Source of the DNA: Lysobacter enzymogenes
GTDB lineage: Bacteria; Pseudomonadota; Gammaproteobacteria; Xanthomonadales; Xanthomonadaceae
Length of the DNA: 64,000 nucleotides
NCBI RefSeq assembly: GCF_900106525.1
Contig: NZ_FNOG01000002.1
Coordinates: 659,563 to 723,562, forward strand
Direction of reading: 5' to 3'
Part shown: one piece after another, positions 18,326 through 27,197 of the stretch
How the letters are laid out: every line of letters begins with the position of its first letter
Position numbering within the stretch: position 1 is the first letter of the stretch
The notes under the pieces: generated by a model
What the model was told of the DNA's origin: nothing
The model's input: the letters and a program-made list of their open reading frames with translations, nothing else
Databases searched by the model: none
Made by a program: the position numbers and the translations under genes

Positions 18326-18360
18326 GCGCCAATACAGCAACGACGCCACACCGCGACCCC

Positions 18361-18467
18361 GTCATTCCGGCGAAAGCCGAAATCCAACCGCAGCGACGTA
18401 GCTCCGCCATAGCTTCCAGAAACCTCGCAACCCCCAACCCGTCATTCCGGCGAAAGCCGGAATCCAT
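18361..18467. repeat. GTCATTCC-type repeat family C, two units
   Basis: GTCATTCCGGCGAAAGCC occurs at 18361 and again at 18441, each a short self-complementary unit. Variants with GTCATTCCCGCGAAAGCGGG occur at 52870-53211. Confidence 0.8.
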
Positions 18468-18499
18468 TTTGACTTGGCTCCTGCTTCTCTCATTGCAAT

Positions 18500-18810
18500 G
18501 AGTGACGACAAGCCAAGATCAACAGCTTCCGTCCGCAAGCGGCCGGGTCACTTTCTTTGTCTTGCCAAAGAAAGTAACCAAAGAAAGGCGCTTTCCCTGT
18601 TTTCGAATCAAGAGCCACTATGGTTCGATGCGGGCGCGGGGATGCGCCACACAGGCCATCCATGGCCTGGGTAGCGCACGGCGCGCATCCTGCGCGCCGC
18701 CCTTCGGGTCTCTGTTTGCCTGTGGCGAGTTCGGGGCGGCGGGGGGAGCGAAGAGCAACGGCAAGACGGAAATGGGTTTTGGGTTTTGCCGGAATGACGA
18801 CCTACGATTT
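18500..18810. repeat. Possible dispersed intergenic element, no gene
   Basis: The stretch contains CTTTCTTTGTCTTGCCAAAG and AAAGAAAGTAACCAAAGAAA, a self-complementary motif common as part of a few-hundred-base dispersed repeat in Xanthomonadaceae. It continues with CATCCATGGCCTGGGTAGCG and ends near a GGAATGAC half-unit of family C. Only one copy lies in the window, so the repeat nature rests on general knowledge. No coding frame here is convincing. Confidence 0.5.
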
Positions 18811-18982
18811 GTTACTGCGAATCGCAGCGACGCGGCGACGTCGCTGCGGTTGGATTTCAGCTTTCGCCGAAGCCGAAGATTCATCGCTTCAGGCCGCAAC
18901 GGCAGAGCATCGTCGCTTCGGTTGACCACACCCCGCGACCGCTGCACTGTCCCTGCCCGGCCCTCGGCGCTAGTCTTCGCCG

Positions 18983-19720
18983 ATGCCTTTCCCCGTCCGT
19001 CTCCTGACCCTGCTGCCGCCGCTCGCGCTGGTCGCGGCCGCGCTGTCGCCGAGCGCCGCCCAGGCGCAGATCCGCCGCTGCACGGACGCGCGCGGCAATT
19101 CCGTCTACACCGATCGCGATTGCGCCGCCGTCGGCGGTGTCGATCGGCTTCCGCGCGGTGCGGCGGCGGCGGCCAAACCCGAGGCCGCCTACGTGGGCGG
19201 CTGCGCGCGCAATCTGCGCGATCTGGTCGGCGCGATCACCACCGCCATCGATGCCCACGACGGCAACAAGCTGGCGGCGGTCTATCACTTCGCCGGCATG
19301 TCCGACGACCAGGGCTATGCGATCGTCCAGCGCCTGGACGCGATCGCGCAGCGGCCGTTGCTGGATATCGCGCCGGTGATGGGCGCCGCATCCGAGCCCC
19401 CGCCCGCGCCGCGCCCCGGCCCCTGGACCACGCTGCCGCCGGCCCCGCCCAACGCCGCGCTGGCGCCGCTGCCGCCGGTCGCGCCGCCCGCGCCGGCCAC
19501 CGGCCTGGGCCGCCCCGCCGGCATGGACGGCGACAACGCCGCGAGCGCCGACAGCGCCGCGCCCGGCAGCGAGGCGACCGCCGCGCCCGCACCGGCCCCG
19601 CGCCGCGCAGCGCCGGTTGCGCTGCGCCTGGAGCAGACCCTGGCCAACGGCGTCACCCCGTCGCGCACCGTGTTCGGGCTGACCCGCCACTTCGGTTGCT
19701 GGTGGATCAAAGGCGGCTGA
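18983..19720 (+). CDS. DUF4124-containing exported protein
   Basis: The 245-residue protein has a signal peptide ending at AAQAQ, then the short DUF4124 motif (IRRCTDARGNSVYTDRDC), a region with GGCARNLRDLVGAI, and a long Pro/Ala-rich linker (about residues 135-215) before a compact C-terminus with the cysteine in HFGCWWIKGG. No ribosome-binding site is evident, and a TAGTCT hexamer sits about nine bases before the ATG, so the message may be nearly leaderless. Function is unknown; DUF4124 proteins are periplasmic. Confidence 0.8.
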   Translation: MPFPVRLLTLLPPLALVAAALSPSAAQAQIRRCTDARGNSVYTDRDCAAVGGVDRLPRGAAAAAKPEAAYVGGCARNLRDLVGAITTAIDAHDGNKLAAVYHFAGMSDDQGYAIVQRLDAIAQRPLLDIAPVMGAASEPPPAPRPGPWTTLPPAPPNAALAPLPPVAPPAPATGLGRPAGMDGDNAASADSAAPGSEATAAPAPAPRRAAPVALRLEQTLANGVTPSRTVFGLTRHFGCWWIKGG

Positions 19721-19841
19721 CAGCGCGCCTGAACAGGCGTATCCGACGTGCCCTGCAAGCCCATACGCCGCAGTCGCGTTGGGAAGGGGCCGCGGTGCAG
19801 GGCACAATAGCGGTTTCCCTACCCCACGACGGAAGCCGACG

Positions 19842-20756
19842 ATGCAATACCCCGAATGGATCTGGCACAACGGTTCGATCAAGCGCTGGGCCGACGCGAC
19901 CACCCACGTGATGTCGCACGCCCTGCATTACGGCTCCTCCGTGTTCGAGGGCATCCGCACCTACGACACCCCGAACGGGCCGATCATCTTCCGCTTGAAC
20001 GACCACAACCAGCGCCTGTTCGCGTCGGCCAAGATCTACGACATGGCGATCCCGTACTCGCTGGCGCAGATCAACGCCGCCTGCCATGAAGTGATCAAGG
20101 CCAACGGCAACACCACCGACTATCTGCGTCCGGTCGCTTACCGCGGCCTCGGCGGTTTCGGCCTGTCGGCCGACACGCCCACCGACGTGGCCGTGGCGAC
20201 CTGGAAGATGGGCCAGTACCTGGGCCCGAGTGTGCTGGAAGAAGGCATCGACGCCTGCGTGTCGAGCTGGCAGCGCTTCGCTCCCAACACCATTCCGGCC
20301 GGCGCCAAGGCCGGCGGCAATTACCTGTCCGGCCAGTTGGTCGCGCGCGAAGCGCGCCGCCTGGGCTTCGGCGAAGGCATCGCCCTGGCCTCGACCGGCC
20401 TGCTGTCGGAAGGCGCCGGCGAAAACCTGTTCCTGGTCTTCAACGGCGCGCTGCACACCACGCCGGTGAGCGCGGCCCTGCTCAACGGCCTGACCCGCAA
20501 CACCATCATCACCCTGGCCCGCGACGTCGGCATCGAAGTGGTCGAGCGCGACCTGCCGCGCGAGTATCTGTACCTGTGCGACGAGTTGTTCATGTGCGGC
20601 ACCGCCGCCGAGATCACCCCGATCCGTTCGGTCGACGGCCGCCAGGTCGGCGCCGGCCGCCGCGGCCCGGTGACCGAGCGCATCCAGGAACTGTTCTTCG
20701 GCCTGTTCAACGGCAAGACGCAGGACAAGCACGGCTGGCTCGAAGCGGTGAAGTAA
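19842..20756 (+). CDS. ilvE: Branched-chain amino acid aminotransferase
   Basis: The 304-residue class IV PLP enzyme interconverts leucine, isoleucine and valine with their 2-oxo acids. The start at 19842 gives MQYPEWIWHNG. Family features are SHALHYGSSVFEGIRTY, the PLP lysine in PAGAKAGGNYLSGQ (about residue 160), EGAGENLFLV (conserved Glu) and CGTAAEITPI. It stands alone, preceded by TTGGGA and CACAAT with an 18-base spacer (19779-19808), a plausible promoter. Confidence 0.97.
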   Translation: MQYPEWIWHNGSIKRWADATTHVMSHALHYGSSVFEGIRTYDTPNGPIIFRLNDHNQRLFASAKIYDMAIPYSLAQINAACHEVIKANGNTTDYLRPVAYRGLGGFGLSADTPTDVAVATWKMGQYLGPSVLEEGIDACVSSWQRFAPNTIPAGAKAGGNYLSGQLVAREARRLGFGEGIALASTGLLSEGAGENLFLVFNGALHTTPVSAALLNGLTRNTIITLARDVGIEVVERDLPREYLYLCDELFMCGTAAEITPIRSVDGRQVGAGRRGPVTERIQELFFGLFNGKTQDKHGWLEAVK

Positions 20757-20915
20757 GCCGGACTCGATGAAGCCGGCCACGCCGGCCTGTCGCGACGCTA
20801 CCGCGGGCGCCGCATTCGTCATTGACGACGGATGCGGCGCCCGTTGCTTTGTAGGGATTCGCTTTGTAGGGCTTCGTTTTGCAAGGCTTCGCTTTTGTGG
20901 AGCTTTCACGCGCTT

Positions 20916-21005
20916 TTGTGGGAGGGGCTTCAGCCCCGACGCTGTTCGATCACACCGCAGCGACCCGGCACAAAAGCGTCGGGGCTCAAGCCCCTCCCAC
21001 AAAAG
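20916..21005. repeat. Palindromic repeat family A, copy 2
   Basis: TTGTGGGAGGGGCTTCAGCC and the inverse GGGGCTCAAGCCCCTCCCAC flank 33 bases. It occupies the gap between the convergent ends of ilvE and the kinase gene. A short direct run of TTTTGTGG/GCTTCG pieces precedes it (20850-20915). Nothing else is seen in this gap. Confidence 0.85.
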
Positions 21006-21078
21006 CCGAATCGCGGTCCGAAGCCAGCGCCTGCAAGCGGAAGTCCCCACGCCCACCCAAACGCTTACGCAGCGGCGA

Positions 21079-22416
21079 TCACGCCGCCGGCCGCGAGAAC
21101 GTCAGCGTCGCCACCACCCCGCGCACGTCGCCCGGCTTGACCCGCACGTCCCAGCCGTACAGGTCGCACAGGCGCCGCACGATCGACAGGCCGATGCCGC
21201 CGCCCTGCGAGTGCCCGGCGTGGGTGCCGCGATAACCGCGCTCGAACAGCTTGGCCGCGTCTTCCGCGCTCAGGCCCGGGCCGGAATCGATCACCTCGAC
21301 CGAGCTCGCCAACAGCCGCACGACTACGCCGCCCTCGGTGGTGTACTTGACCGCGTTGCCGATCAGGTTGCCCAGCGCCACCGCCACCGCCGCTTCCGGC
21401 GCGTCCACCACCAGGCCGCGCTCGCCTTCCACGCTCAGCGCCAGGTTCTTGCTGCCCAACTGCGCGCGGTGCGCGTCGAGCAGTTGTTCCGACAGCTTGG
21501 CGATGTCGGTCGAGCCGTGCCCGCGCTCGTTGCGCGAGAGCAGCAGCAGCGCGCTGATGAGGTCGGTGCATTGCTGCTCGGCGCGCTGGATCCGCAACAA
21601 TCGGTTGCGAGTCTTGTCCTCCACGTCCGGCCGCGACAGCAGCAGCTCGACCGCGCCCTTGATCACCGCCAGCGGCGTGCGCAGCTCGTGGCTGACGTCG
21701 GCGTTGAACTCGCGGTCGCGCTGGACCACGTTGGTCAGGCGCACCGCGTAATCGTCCAGCGCCTCGGCCAGCTGGCCGACTTCGTCGTCGGGGAAGTGCG
21801 AGGCCAGCGCCTCGGACTGGGCGCTGCGTCCGGAGCGCTTGATCCGCAGCGCCAGCTCCGACACCGGGCTCATCACCCGCGAGGCCGCCCACCAGCCCAC
21901 CAGCAGCGAGAACAGGGTGAACACCAGCACCGACAGATACAGCGCGCGGTTGAACTGGGCCTCGCTGCGCGCCGAGGGCGTGATGTCGTAGGCCATGAAG
22001 AACCAGGCCTTCGGCGTCTTGCGCACCGCCAGCTTGTAGGCGAACGGCCGGCCGTCCTCGCCGGTGCCGTTCATGGTGACGATGCCGTCCTTGAGGTCGT
22101 ACCACTCCGGCCGGTTGATCCGCACCGACTCGAACTTGTCCGGGGTGTAGACGAAACCGCGCACCTGGTCGAACGCGGTCTGGGTGTTGCTCGGATCCAG
22201 CTCGAACTGCTGCGCGGTCTTCTCGATGTTGCGGTTCATCACGTCCTCCACCAACTGGTTCTCCACCCGCGTGCGGGTCCAGTTGGTGGCGAAGGCGAAC
22301 ATCGTGGTCAGCCCGAATCCGAGCAGCACGAACGACAGGATGATGCGGCTGCGCAAGCGCCGCCGAAAGCGCTTCCTTTTTTTCAGCCGCGCTGCGGAAG
22401 GGTCGGACGAGGCCAC
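21079..22416 (-). CDS. Sensor histidine kinase, ColS-like
   Basis: The 445-residue membrane kinase starts at a GTG (22416-22414) three bases after the regulator stop. A basic N-terminus (KKRKRFRRRLRSR) precedes the first membrane segment, followed by an about 120-residue periplasmic domain, the second membrane segment (ALYLSVLVFTLFSLLVGWW), a HAMP region, the phosphorylated His in ADVSHELRTPL, an N-box in NLIGNAVKYT and a G-box in GGGIGLSIVRRL. Together with its regulator it resembles the ColRS pair, which in Pseudomonas and Xanthomonas responds to envelope and metal stress. The name is by resemblance only. Confidence 0.88.
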   Translation of the reverse strand: MASSDPSAARLKKRKRFRRRLRSRIILSFVLLGFGLTTMFAFATNWTRTRVENQLVEDVMNRNIEKTAQQFELDPSNTQTAFDQVRGFVYTPDKFESVRINRPEWYDLKDGIVTMNGTGEDGRPFAYKLAVRKTPKAWFFMAYDITPSARSEAQFNRALYLSVLVFTLFSLLVGWWAASRVMSPVSELALRIKRSGRSAQSEALASHFPDDEVGQLAEALDDYAVRLTNVVQRDREFNADVSHELRTPLAVIKGAVELLLSRPDVEDKTRNRLLRIQRAEQQCTDLISALLLLSRNERGHGSTDIAKLSEQLLDAHRAQLGSKNLALSVEGERGLVVDAPEAAVAVALGNLIGNAVKYTTEGGVVVRLLASSVEVIDSGPGLSAEDAAKLFERGYRGTHAGHSQGGGIGLSIVRRLCDLYGWDVRVKPGDVRGVVATLTFSRPAA

Positions 22417-22419
22417 GCG

Positions 22420-23100
22420 TCAGCCGTTTTCGGGGGCCGCGATGCGGTAGCCGATGCCGTGGCGGGTCTGGATCAGCGGCGTGTCGAACGGCTTGTCGAC
22501 CACCGCGCGCAGGCCGTGGATGTGCACGCGCAGGCTGTCGGAATCCGGCAGCTCCTCGCCCCACACCCGGGTCTCCAGCTCCTGCCGGGTGACCACCGCC
22601 GGCGAGGCTTCCATCAGCGCCTGCAGGATCTTCAGCGCGGTCGGGTTGAGCTGCAGCAGCTTGCCCTGGCGGCGCACCTCGAGCGTGTCGAGGTTGTATT
22701 CCAGGTCGGCGGCGTTGAGCACCCGGGTCTGCACGCCGCGGCCGCGCCGCGACAGCGCGTTGAGGCGCACTTCCACTTCCTGCAGGGCGAAGGGCTTGAT
22801 CAGGTAGTCGTCGGCGCCGGAGTCGAAGCCGGCGAGCTTGTTGTCGAGGCTGTCGCGCGCGGTGAGCATCAGCACCGGCGTCTGCTTGCGCGCTTCGTTG
22901 CGCAGCTTGCGGCACACCTCCAGGCCGTCGATGCCGGGCAGGTTCAAGTCGAGCACGATGGCGTCGAAGTCGTGCACCACGGCCAAGTGCAGGCCGGTGA
23001 TGCCGTCGGCGGCGAAATCGACGGTGTGGCCGCGGTCTTCGAGAAAGTCGCCGAGGTTGGCGGCGATGTCTTGGTTGTCTTCGATTACGAGGATGCGCAT
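22420..23100 (-). CDS. OmpR-family response regulator, ColR-like
   Basis: The 226-residue regulator starts at the ATG at 23100 (MRILVIEDNQD). The receiver has the acidic pair ED, the phosphorylated Asp in AIVLDLNLPG, MLTARDSLDNKL and the Lys in DDYLIKPFALQE. The C-terminal winged helix shows LNPTALKILQALME and DSDSLRVHIHGLRAVVDKPF. It forms an operon with the kinase gene at 21079-22416. Close similarity in the receiver to ColR is remembered, not computed. Confidence 0.9.
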   Translation of the reverse strand: MRILVIEDNQDIAANLGDFLEDRGHTVDFAADGITGLHLAVVHDFDAIVLDLNLPGIDGLEVCRKLRNEARKQTPVLMLTARDSLDNKLAGFDSGADDYLIKPFALQEVEVRLNALSRRGRGVQTRVLNAADLEYNLDTLEVRRQGKLLQLNPTALKILQALMEASPAVVTRQELETRVWGEELPDSDSLRVHIHGLRAVVDKPFDTPLIQTRHGIGYRIAAPENG

Positions 23101-23321
23101 GGGCTCGTCCCAGTGGGGTTGGCGGTACGACCATCGGCCGCGCGCCCGGGTTCCTGAGGCGTCGCACGCGAAGCGGCGACGGCAGGCGGAGGATTCTGCC
23201 AGAGCGTTTGTAAAATGAACGGGAAACGGACGGCTGCGCAAGCAGGCGCGCTTGCCGCGGCGGGCGAATGGGCCAGAAGTCACGCGCCCGCCCCGCTGCG
23301 CCTGATTTGCGAAACACCCTG

Positions 23322-23467
23322 AAAAACAAAGGCCCAGACGCGGGGCCACCGCGTCTGGGCCAAAAGGTGTTGCCCCGATTACCGTAACCTGCGTTCGCCC
23401 AGATGACGTCTGACGAGGAGCGTGATTGGGGGGATCGACAGTGCTGCGGTGGGGTAACGCTACGCGG
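23322..23467 (-). ncRNA. Candidate small RNA with C-rich loops
   Basis: A strong promoter (23474-23501) and a strong terminator (23324-23361) define a transcript of about 145 bases on the minus strand in the gap between rimK and the ColR-like gene. No frame with a ribosome-binding site is seen. The RNA carries unpaired-looking C-runs (TTACCCCACC and GATCCCCCCAATC), with GTTACCCC able to pair imperfectly with GGGGCAAC near the end. The C-rich design recalls the Xanthomonadaceae sRNA sX13, but I cannot align the two. It could alternatively be read as the 3' end of a rimK transcript. Confidence 0.5.
23324..23361 (-). terminator. Terminator of the candidate sRNA (and rimK)
   Basis: GGCCCAGACGCGG and CCGCGTCTGGGCC form a 13-bp stem with a five-base loop. 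On the minus strand it is followed by TTTGTTTTTC. Confidence 0.9.
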
Positions 23468-23473
23468 ATTTCG

Positions 23474-23501
23474 ATTAAACCGCCGTTAAAAACGGTGTTA
23501 A
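23474..23501 (-). promoter_or_regulatory. Promoter of the candidate sRNA
   Basis: On the minus strand TTAACA (23501-23496) and TTTAAT (23479-23474) each match the sigma-70 consensus in five of six positions, spaced 16 bases. The spacer contains the palindrome CCGTTTTTAACGG, a possible operator. The AT-rich block stands out in a 70% GC genome. Confidence 0.65.
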
Positions 23502-23652
23502 ATAAAAGTTAATTACAACCTGAAATTGGAATCGTCCCGGCCCGGCCCTTCCGCGCCGGGGACTCGCCGTTCGGCGGGTCGCCGACAGATGACCTGCCCG
23601 GCTTGCCATTTGCCGGGGATCGGGCAAGCCGGCCCCGGCCCGGAGGCCGCGT

Positions 23653-24561
23653 TCAGCGTCTCGCGACCAGCCGGCGGACCGGCTTTTCCCGCACCTGGCC
23701 GGCCACGAAATCGACGATTTCCACCGCCACGTCCACCCCGCTGGCCTCCTCGATGCCCTCCAGGCCCGGCGAGGCGTTGACCTCCAGGACCAGCGGGCCG
23801 CGGGCCGAGCGGATCAGGTCGACGCCGGCCACGCCCAGCCCCAGGACCTGGGCCGCACGCACCGCCACCTCCTGTTCGGCGGCGCTGGCGCGCACGCCCT
23901 TGGCGGTGCCGCCGCGGTGCAGGTTGGAGCGGAAGTCGCCCTTGGGCGCCTGGCGCTTCATCGCCGCCACCACCCGGTCGCCGACCACGAAGCAGCGCAG
24001 GTCCGCGCCCTTGGCCTCGGCGACGAACTCCTGCACCAGGAAGTTCGCGTACAGCCCGCGCAGCGCCTCGATCACGCCCTTGGACGCCGACAGCTTCTCG
24101 GTCAGCATCACCCCGGCGCCCTGGGTGCCTTCGTTGAGCTTGATCACGTGCGGCGGCGGGCCGAGCATCGACAGCAGGTCGGCGGTGTCGTCGGGGTTGT
24201 CGCCGAACACCGTCGCCGGCAGGCCGATGCCCTGCGCGGCCAGCAACTGGTGGCTGCGCAGCTTGTCGCGCGCGCGCAGGATCGCGTCGGAGGTGTTGGG
24301 GCTATAGCTGTCCATCAGTTCGAACTGGCGCAACACCGCCGAACCGTAGCGGGTCACCGAGGCGCCGATGCGCGGGATCACCGCGTGGTAGCCGGCGATC
24401 TCGCGCCCCTTGTAATGCATCTGGAAGCCGTCGGAGGCGATGCGCATGTAGCAGCGCAGCGGGTCGAGCACGCGCACGCTGTGGCCGCGGTGGCGCGCGG
24501 CTTCGACCAGCCGGCGCGTCGAATAGAGCTTGGTGTTGCGCGACAGGATCGCGAGCTTCAT
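23653..24561 (-). CDS. rimK: RimK-type ATP-grasp glutamate ligase
   Basis: The 302-residue protein from the ATG at 24561 ([20 protein letters not shown]) is an ATP-grasp ligase. In E. coli RimK adds glutamates to the C-terminus of ribosomal protein S6 and can make poly-glutamate. Visible family parts are [62 protein letters not shown] and [14 protein letters not shown] (metal-binding Glu/Asn). The retropepsin-like partner gene lies 145 bases upstream on the same strand, a common pairing. Confidence 0.95.
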   Translation of the reverse strand: MKLAILSRNTKLYSTRRLVEAARHRGHSVRVLDPLRCYMRIASDGFQMHYKGREIAGYHAVIPRIGASVTRYGSAVLRQFELMDSYSPNTSDAILRARDKLRSHQLLAAQGIGLPATVFGDNPDDTADLLSMLGPPPHVIKLNEGTQGAGVMLTEKLSASKGVIEALRGLYANFLVQEFVAEAKGADLRCFVVGDRVVAAMKRQAPKGDFRSNLHRGGTAKGVRASAAEQEVAVRAAQVLGLGVAGVDLIRSARGPLVLEVNASPGLEGIEEASGVDVAVEIVDFVAGQVREKPVRRLVARR

Positions 24562-24706
24562 GGCGGGATCGGCTGGAAGGTGGACGGAAAAGGACGCGGG
24601 ACGGGATCGTGCCAGCGGGTGCGGATGCAACAGGTGGGATCAAGCGGAGATGGGGCGTGCGCGGGCGGCTTCAAGCCGGCGACGGACCGGCTGGGCCGGC
24701 CGGCGC

Positions 24707-25216
24707 TCACGCGCGCGGCGCCCGCCGCCGCACGCGCCCATGCAGAAACGAGCGCGAGGGGTCGACGGTGAACGCGTGCGCGACCGCGGTGCGCCCGAGC
24801 AGCATCGGGAAACGCATGCCGCGACGATCCGCCAGGTTTATGTCAATTTCGCGTTCGCTGCCGGCCAGACTCAGCACGGTGCGGATGAACACGCGACGGG
24901 TGCGGTGGCCGCCCGAATCGGTGACCTCGCGTTCGTCGAACACCGGCGCGGTCGCTTCGACCACGCTGGCGCCGACCACGCCCCGGCTCAGGCGAAAGCC
25001 GACCCACGGCGCGCCGGCCTCGACGAAGCGCCACTGCGCGTCCACGTGCAGCGCCGAACTGCGCGCGCCGGTGTCGATCTTGGCGCGCATCGCGGCGATG
25101 CCCAGCCGCGGCAGCGCGGCGAATTCGCGCCAGCCCAGCAGGATCGGCGGATTCGACAACACGGGCGGATCCGACAGCGCGGGCGGAACCTGTGCTTGCG
25201 GGATCGGGGAAGACAT
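24707..25216 (-). CDS. RimB-like retropepsin-fold protease
   Basis: The 169-residue protein starts at the ATG at 25216, preceded by GGAGG. It carries the aspartic-protease signature AKIDTGARSSALHV and a conserved second half with VTDSGGHRTRRVFIRT and GMRFPMLLGRTA. Members of this family (once called ATP-dependent zinc proteases) accompany RimK and, as RimB, remove glutamate tails from S6. The gene lies in the same direction just upstream of rimK, so the pair may set the level of S6 glutamylation. Confidence 0.85.
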   Translation of the reverse strand: MSSPIPQAQVPPALSDPPVLSNPPILLGWREFAALPRLGIAAMRAKIDTGARSSALHVDAQWRFVEAGAPWVGFRLSRGVVGASVVEATAPVFDEREVTDSGGHRTRRVFIRTVLSLAGSEREIDINLADRRGMRFPMLLGRTAVAHAFTVDPSRSFLHGRVRRRAPRA

Positions 25217-25753
25217 CGCACCTCCGTTGTGGCGAATACTGAAAGAGTCGGGGGCGACAACGACGAACATCCGGCGGCGTCCATGACGGACCGCAGCCGC
25301 AACGAAAAACAGCGGCCTCGCGGCCGCCGTGACGTTGCGGTCGCGGCAGGCGCGGACGTTGCGCGGGCCTCGTGATCGAAGCTGCGTAGCGATGCGCGAC
25401 AGGCCGCCGCGGGACCGGGCGCGCAGTCTAACCCGGCCGCCGTGCAAGCGTCATGCGATTTTCGCGGCAATGATTTTTTTACATCGGCGCGCGCCGGGCA
25501 GGCGCTGGCGGCGGTTGGCGGAGCGTCTGGAGAGCGGTAGTCGCAACGGCGGTGGCCGAGGTCGCGATGGACTGGCTTGCGCCGTGCCTGCCTGAATCGT
25601 ACAGGTGCGAATCGCAACGGCTTGAATCGCGCTGGCTTAGGTCGCGCCGGCTCGAATCGCAACGGCCGCGAGCGCGATGAATGCGGCGCGACAGCCGGGA
25701 GCGCCAACGCCGGCGCGTTGAGGATCGCCTCGCCGATGCGTCGCGGGCGGCAC
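25217..25753. other. Gap without a clear gene; imperfect short repeats
   Basis: The stretch between the retropepsin-like gene and the next gene has no convincing frame. From 25585 to 25680 it holds degenerate 15- to 20-base repeats of the type GAATCGCAACGGCTTGAATC / GGCTCGAATCGCAACGGC, which look like a decayed minisatellite. Confidence 0.5.
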
Positions 25754-26455
25754 TCAGTTGCCGCAGTTGCGCCGCTCTTCCTCCAGTTCCTGCGCCACCG
25801 CTTCGGCGCCGAGCACGGCCAGGTCGCGGATGTTCTTGCGCGTCTCGGCGCAATCGCTGGGCCCGCCGCCGCCGAACATTCGGCCGATGCGCTCGACGGT
25901 CGCCGCGATCGAACGCGGCGGCTGCATGCGAAAGCGCTGCGCGCCCTGCCCCGGCAACGGCGGCGAACGGCTGGCGAAGGGCTTGGCCGCGGGCGGCGGC
26001 GCGTCCCAGGGCGCGCGCGGCGCGGATGTGGGCGGTGCGGACGCAGGCGGCGTTGCGGTCGCTGCGCCGTCGGGTGCGATCTCCACCGCGGTCAGACCGG
26101 TGTCGGACGCGGGCGCCTGCGCAGGTGGCGCGACGACCGGCGACGAACGAGGTCGTGCGCGCGGCGCGGCAGAAGCCGGCGGCGCCTCGCGCGACAGCGG
26201 CGCGGCTTCGACGCGCAGCGTCGGCACACCCGCCGGAGCGATCGCCGGCGGCAGCCACACCAGCACCGGATCGTCGTCGTCGGCCGCAGCCCGCGGCGGC
26301 GGCATCAACAGCTTGCTCGCCAGCCAGAACAAGGCCGCGTGCACCGCCACCACCACCGCCCAGGCCAGCATCGATTCCAATCGCGAATTCCGCGACCGCC
26401 CGGCCTGGCGCATCGCCCGTCCCGGCGCCGCCAGCGCCGCTTGCTCCGCCTGCAT
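25754..26455 (-). CDS. Pro/Ala-rich single-pass membrane protein, unknown
   Basis: With the ATG at 26455 (MQAEQAALAAPGRAMRQAGR) the protein has 233 residues: a short basic N-terminus, one membrane segment (MLAWAVVVAVHAALFWLASK, about residues 28-47), a long low-complexity Pro/Ala linker and a C-terminal helical part with two cysteines (SDCAETRKNIRDLAVLG and ERRNCGN). The layout is that of a TonB-like energy-coupling protein, but the typical C-terminal domain is absent. Function unknown. Confidence 0.6.
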   Translation of the reverse strand: MQAEQAALAAPGRAMRQAGRSRNSRLESMLAWAVVVAVHAALFWLASKLLMPPPRAAADDDDPVLVWLPPAIAPAGVPTLRVEAAPLSREAPPASAAPRARPRSSPVVAPPAQAPASDTGLTAVEIAPDGAATATPPASAPPTSAPRAPWDAPPPAAKPFASRSPPLPGQGAQRFRMQPPRSIAATVERIGRMFGGGGPSDCAETRKNIRDLAVLGAEAVAQELEEERRNCGN

Positions 26456-26650
26456 CCGTTCCCGTCCTTGTGCGTCGAGCCGACCACGCGAGTGTGCGTG
26501 CAAGCGGCGACTCGGCGAAGGCCGGCCCGGAGCATCGGTTGGCCGGCGTTCAAGCCGGCCGCGCGCGCATCGCGGCGCAAGGGACCAACAGGCGAGCAAC
26601 GGCGGCGACCCTCGCGCGCAAGCCTGCGCCGCGCTCGCGCGGCCCGCGCT

Positions 26651-27031
26651 TCAGCGCTCGGCCGCCACCGGCAAATTGTGGCCGATGCGCCACAACACGC
26701 CCGACGGATCGGTCAAGGTGAAATCGCGTATTCCCCACGGCCGGTCCTGCGGCGCATCGATGCGCGCGCCGAAACCGCCGGCCGCGTCCGCCGCCAGCGC
26801 CTGCGCATGCCAGTCGTCCGCGTTCTCCACCAACAGGTGCATGACGAAGTTGCCGGCATGCTCGGGCACATAGAACCGCTGCAACAAGAACGCGACCGGG
26901 CCGTGGCGGACATAGGCCAGATCCTCCGACGACCACGGCACCTCGAACCCGAGCGCCTGATAGAACGCCTTGCTGCGCTCGAAATCGCGCGCGGGGACGA
27001 AGGCTTTGAGTTCGACGGCGGTGAGGTTCAT
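26651..27031 (-). CDS. VOC-family (glyoxalase-like) protein
   Basis: The 126-residue protein from the ATG at 27031 has the beta-alpha-beta-beta-beta pairs of the vicinal-oxygen-chelate fold: FVPARDFERSKAFYQALGFE at the start and FTLTDPSGVLWRIGHNLP at the end. Metal ligands would include His in VMHLLVEN and the second-half residues. It is a small soluble enzyme or resistance-type protein; the substrate is unknown. It is divergent from the gene at 27198. Confidence 0.85.
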   Translation of the reverse strand: MNLTAVELKAFVPARDFERSKAFYQALGFEVPWSSEDLAYVRHGPVAFLLQRFYVPEHAGNFVMHLLVENADDWHAQALAADAAGGFGARIDAPQDRPWGIRDFTLTDPSGVLWRIGHNLPVAAER

Positions 27032-27197
27032 GGCGGTGCGATCCGAAGCGGGCGTGCCGGGGCTGCGCGGTATTGCGCGACCGGCGCTCGCGCCGAGCAT
27101 GCGCCGCGCCGTCGTCGCGAGCAACGCGCCTGCCCGCGCATCGATGCGCCCCAGCGGACATCGATATGATGAATCCCCGCATCGCGAGCCGACCCGC

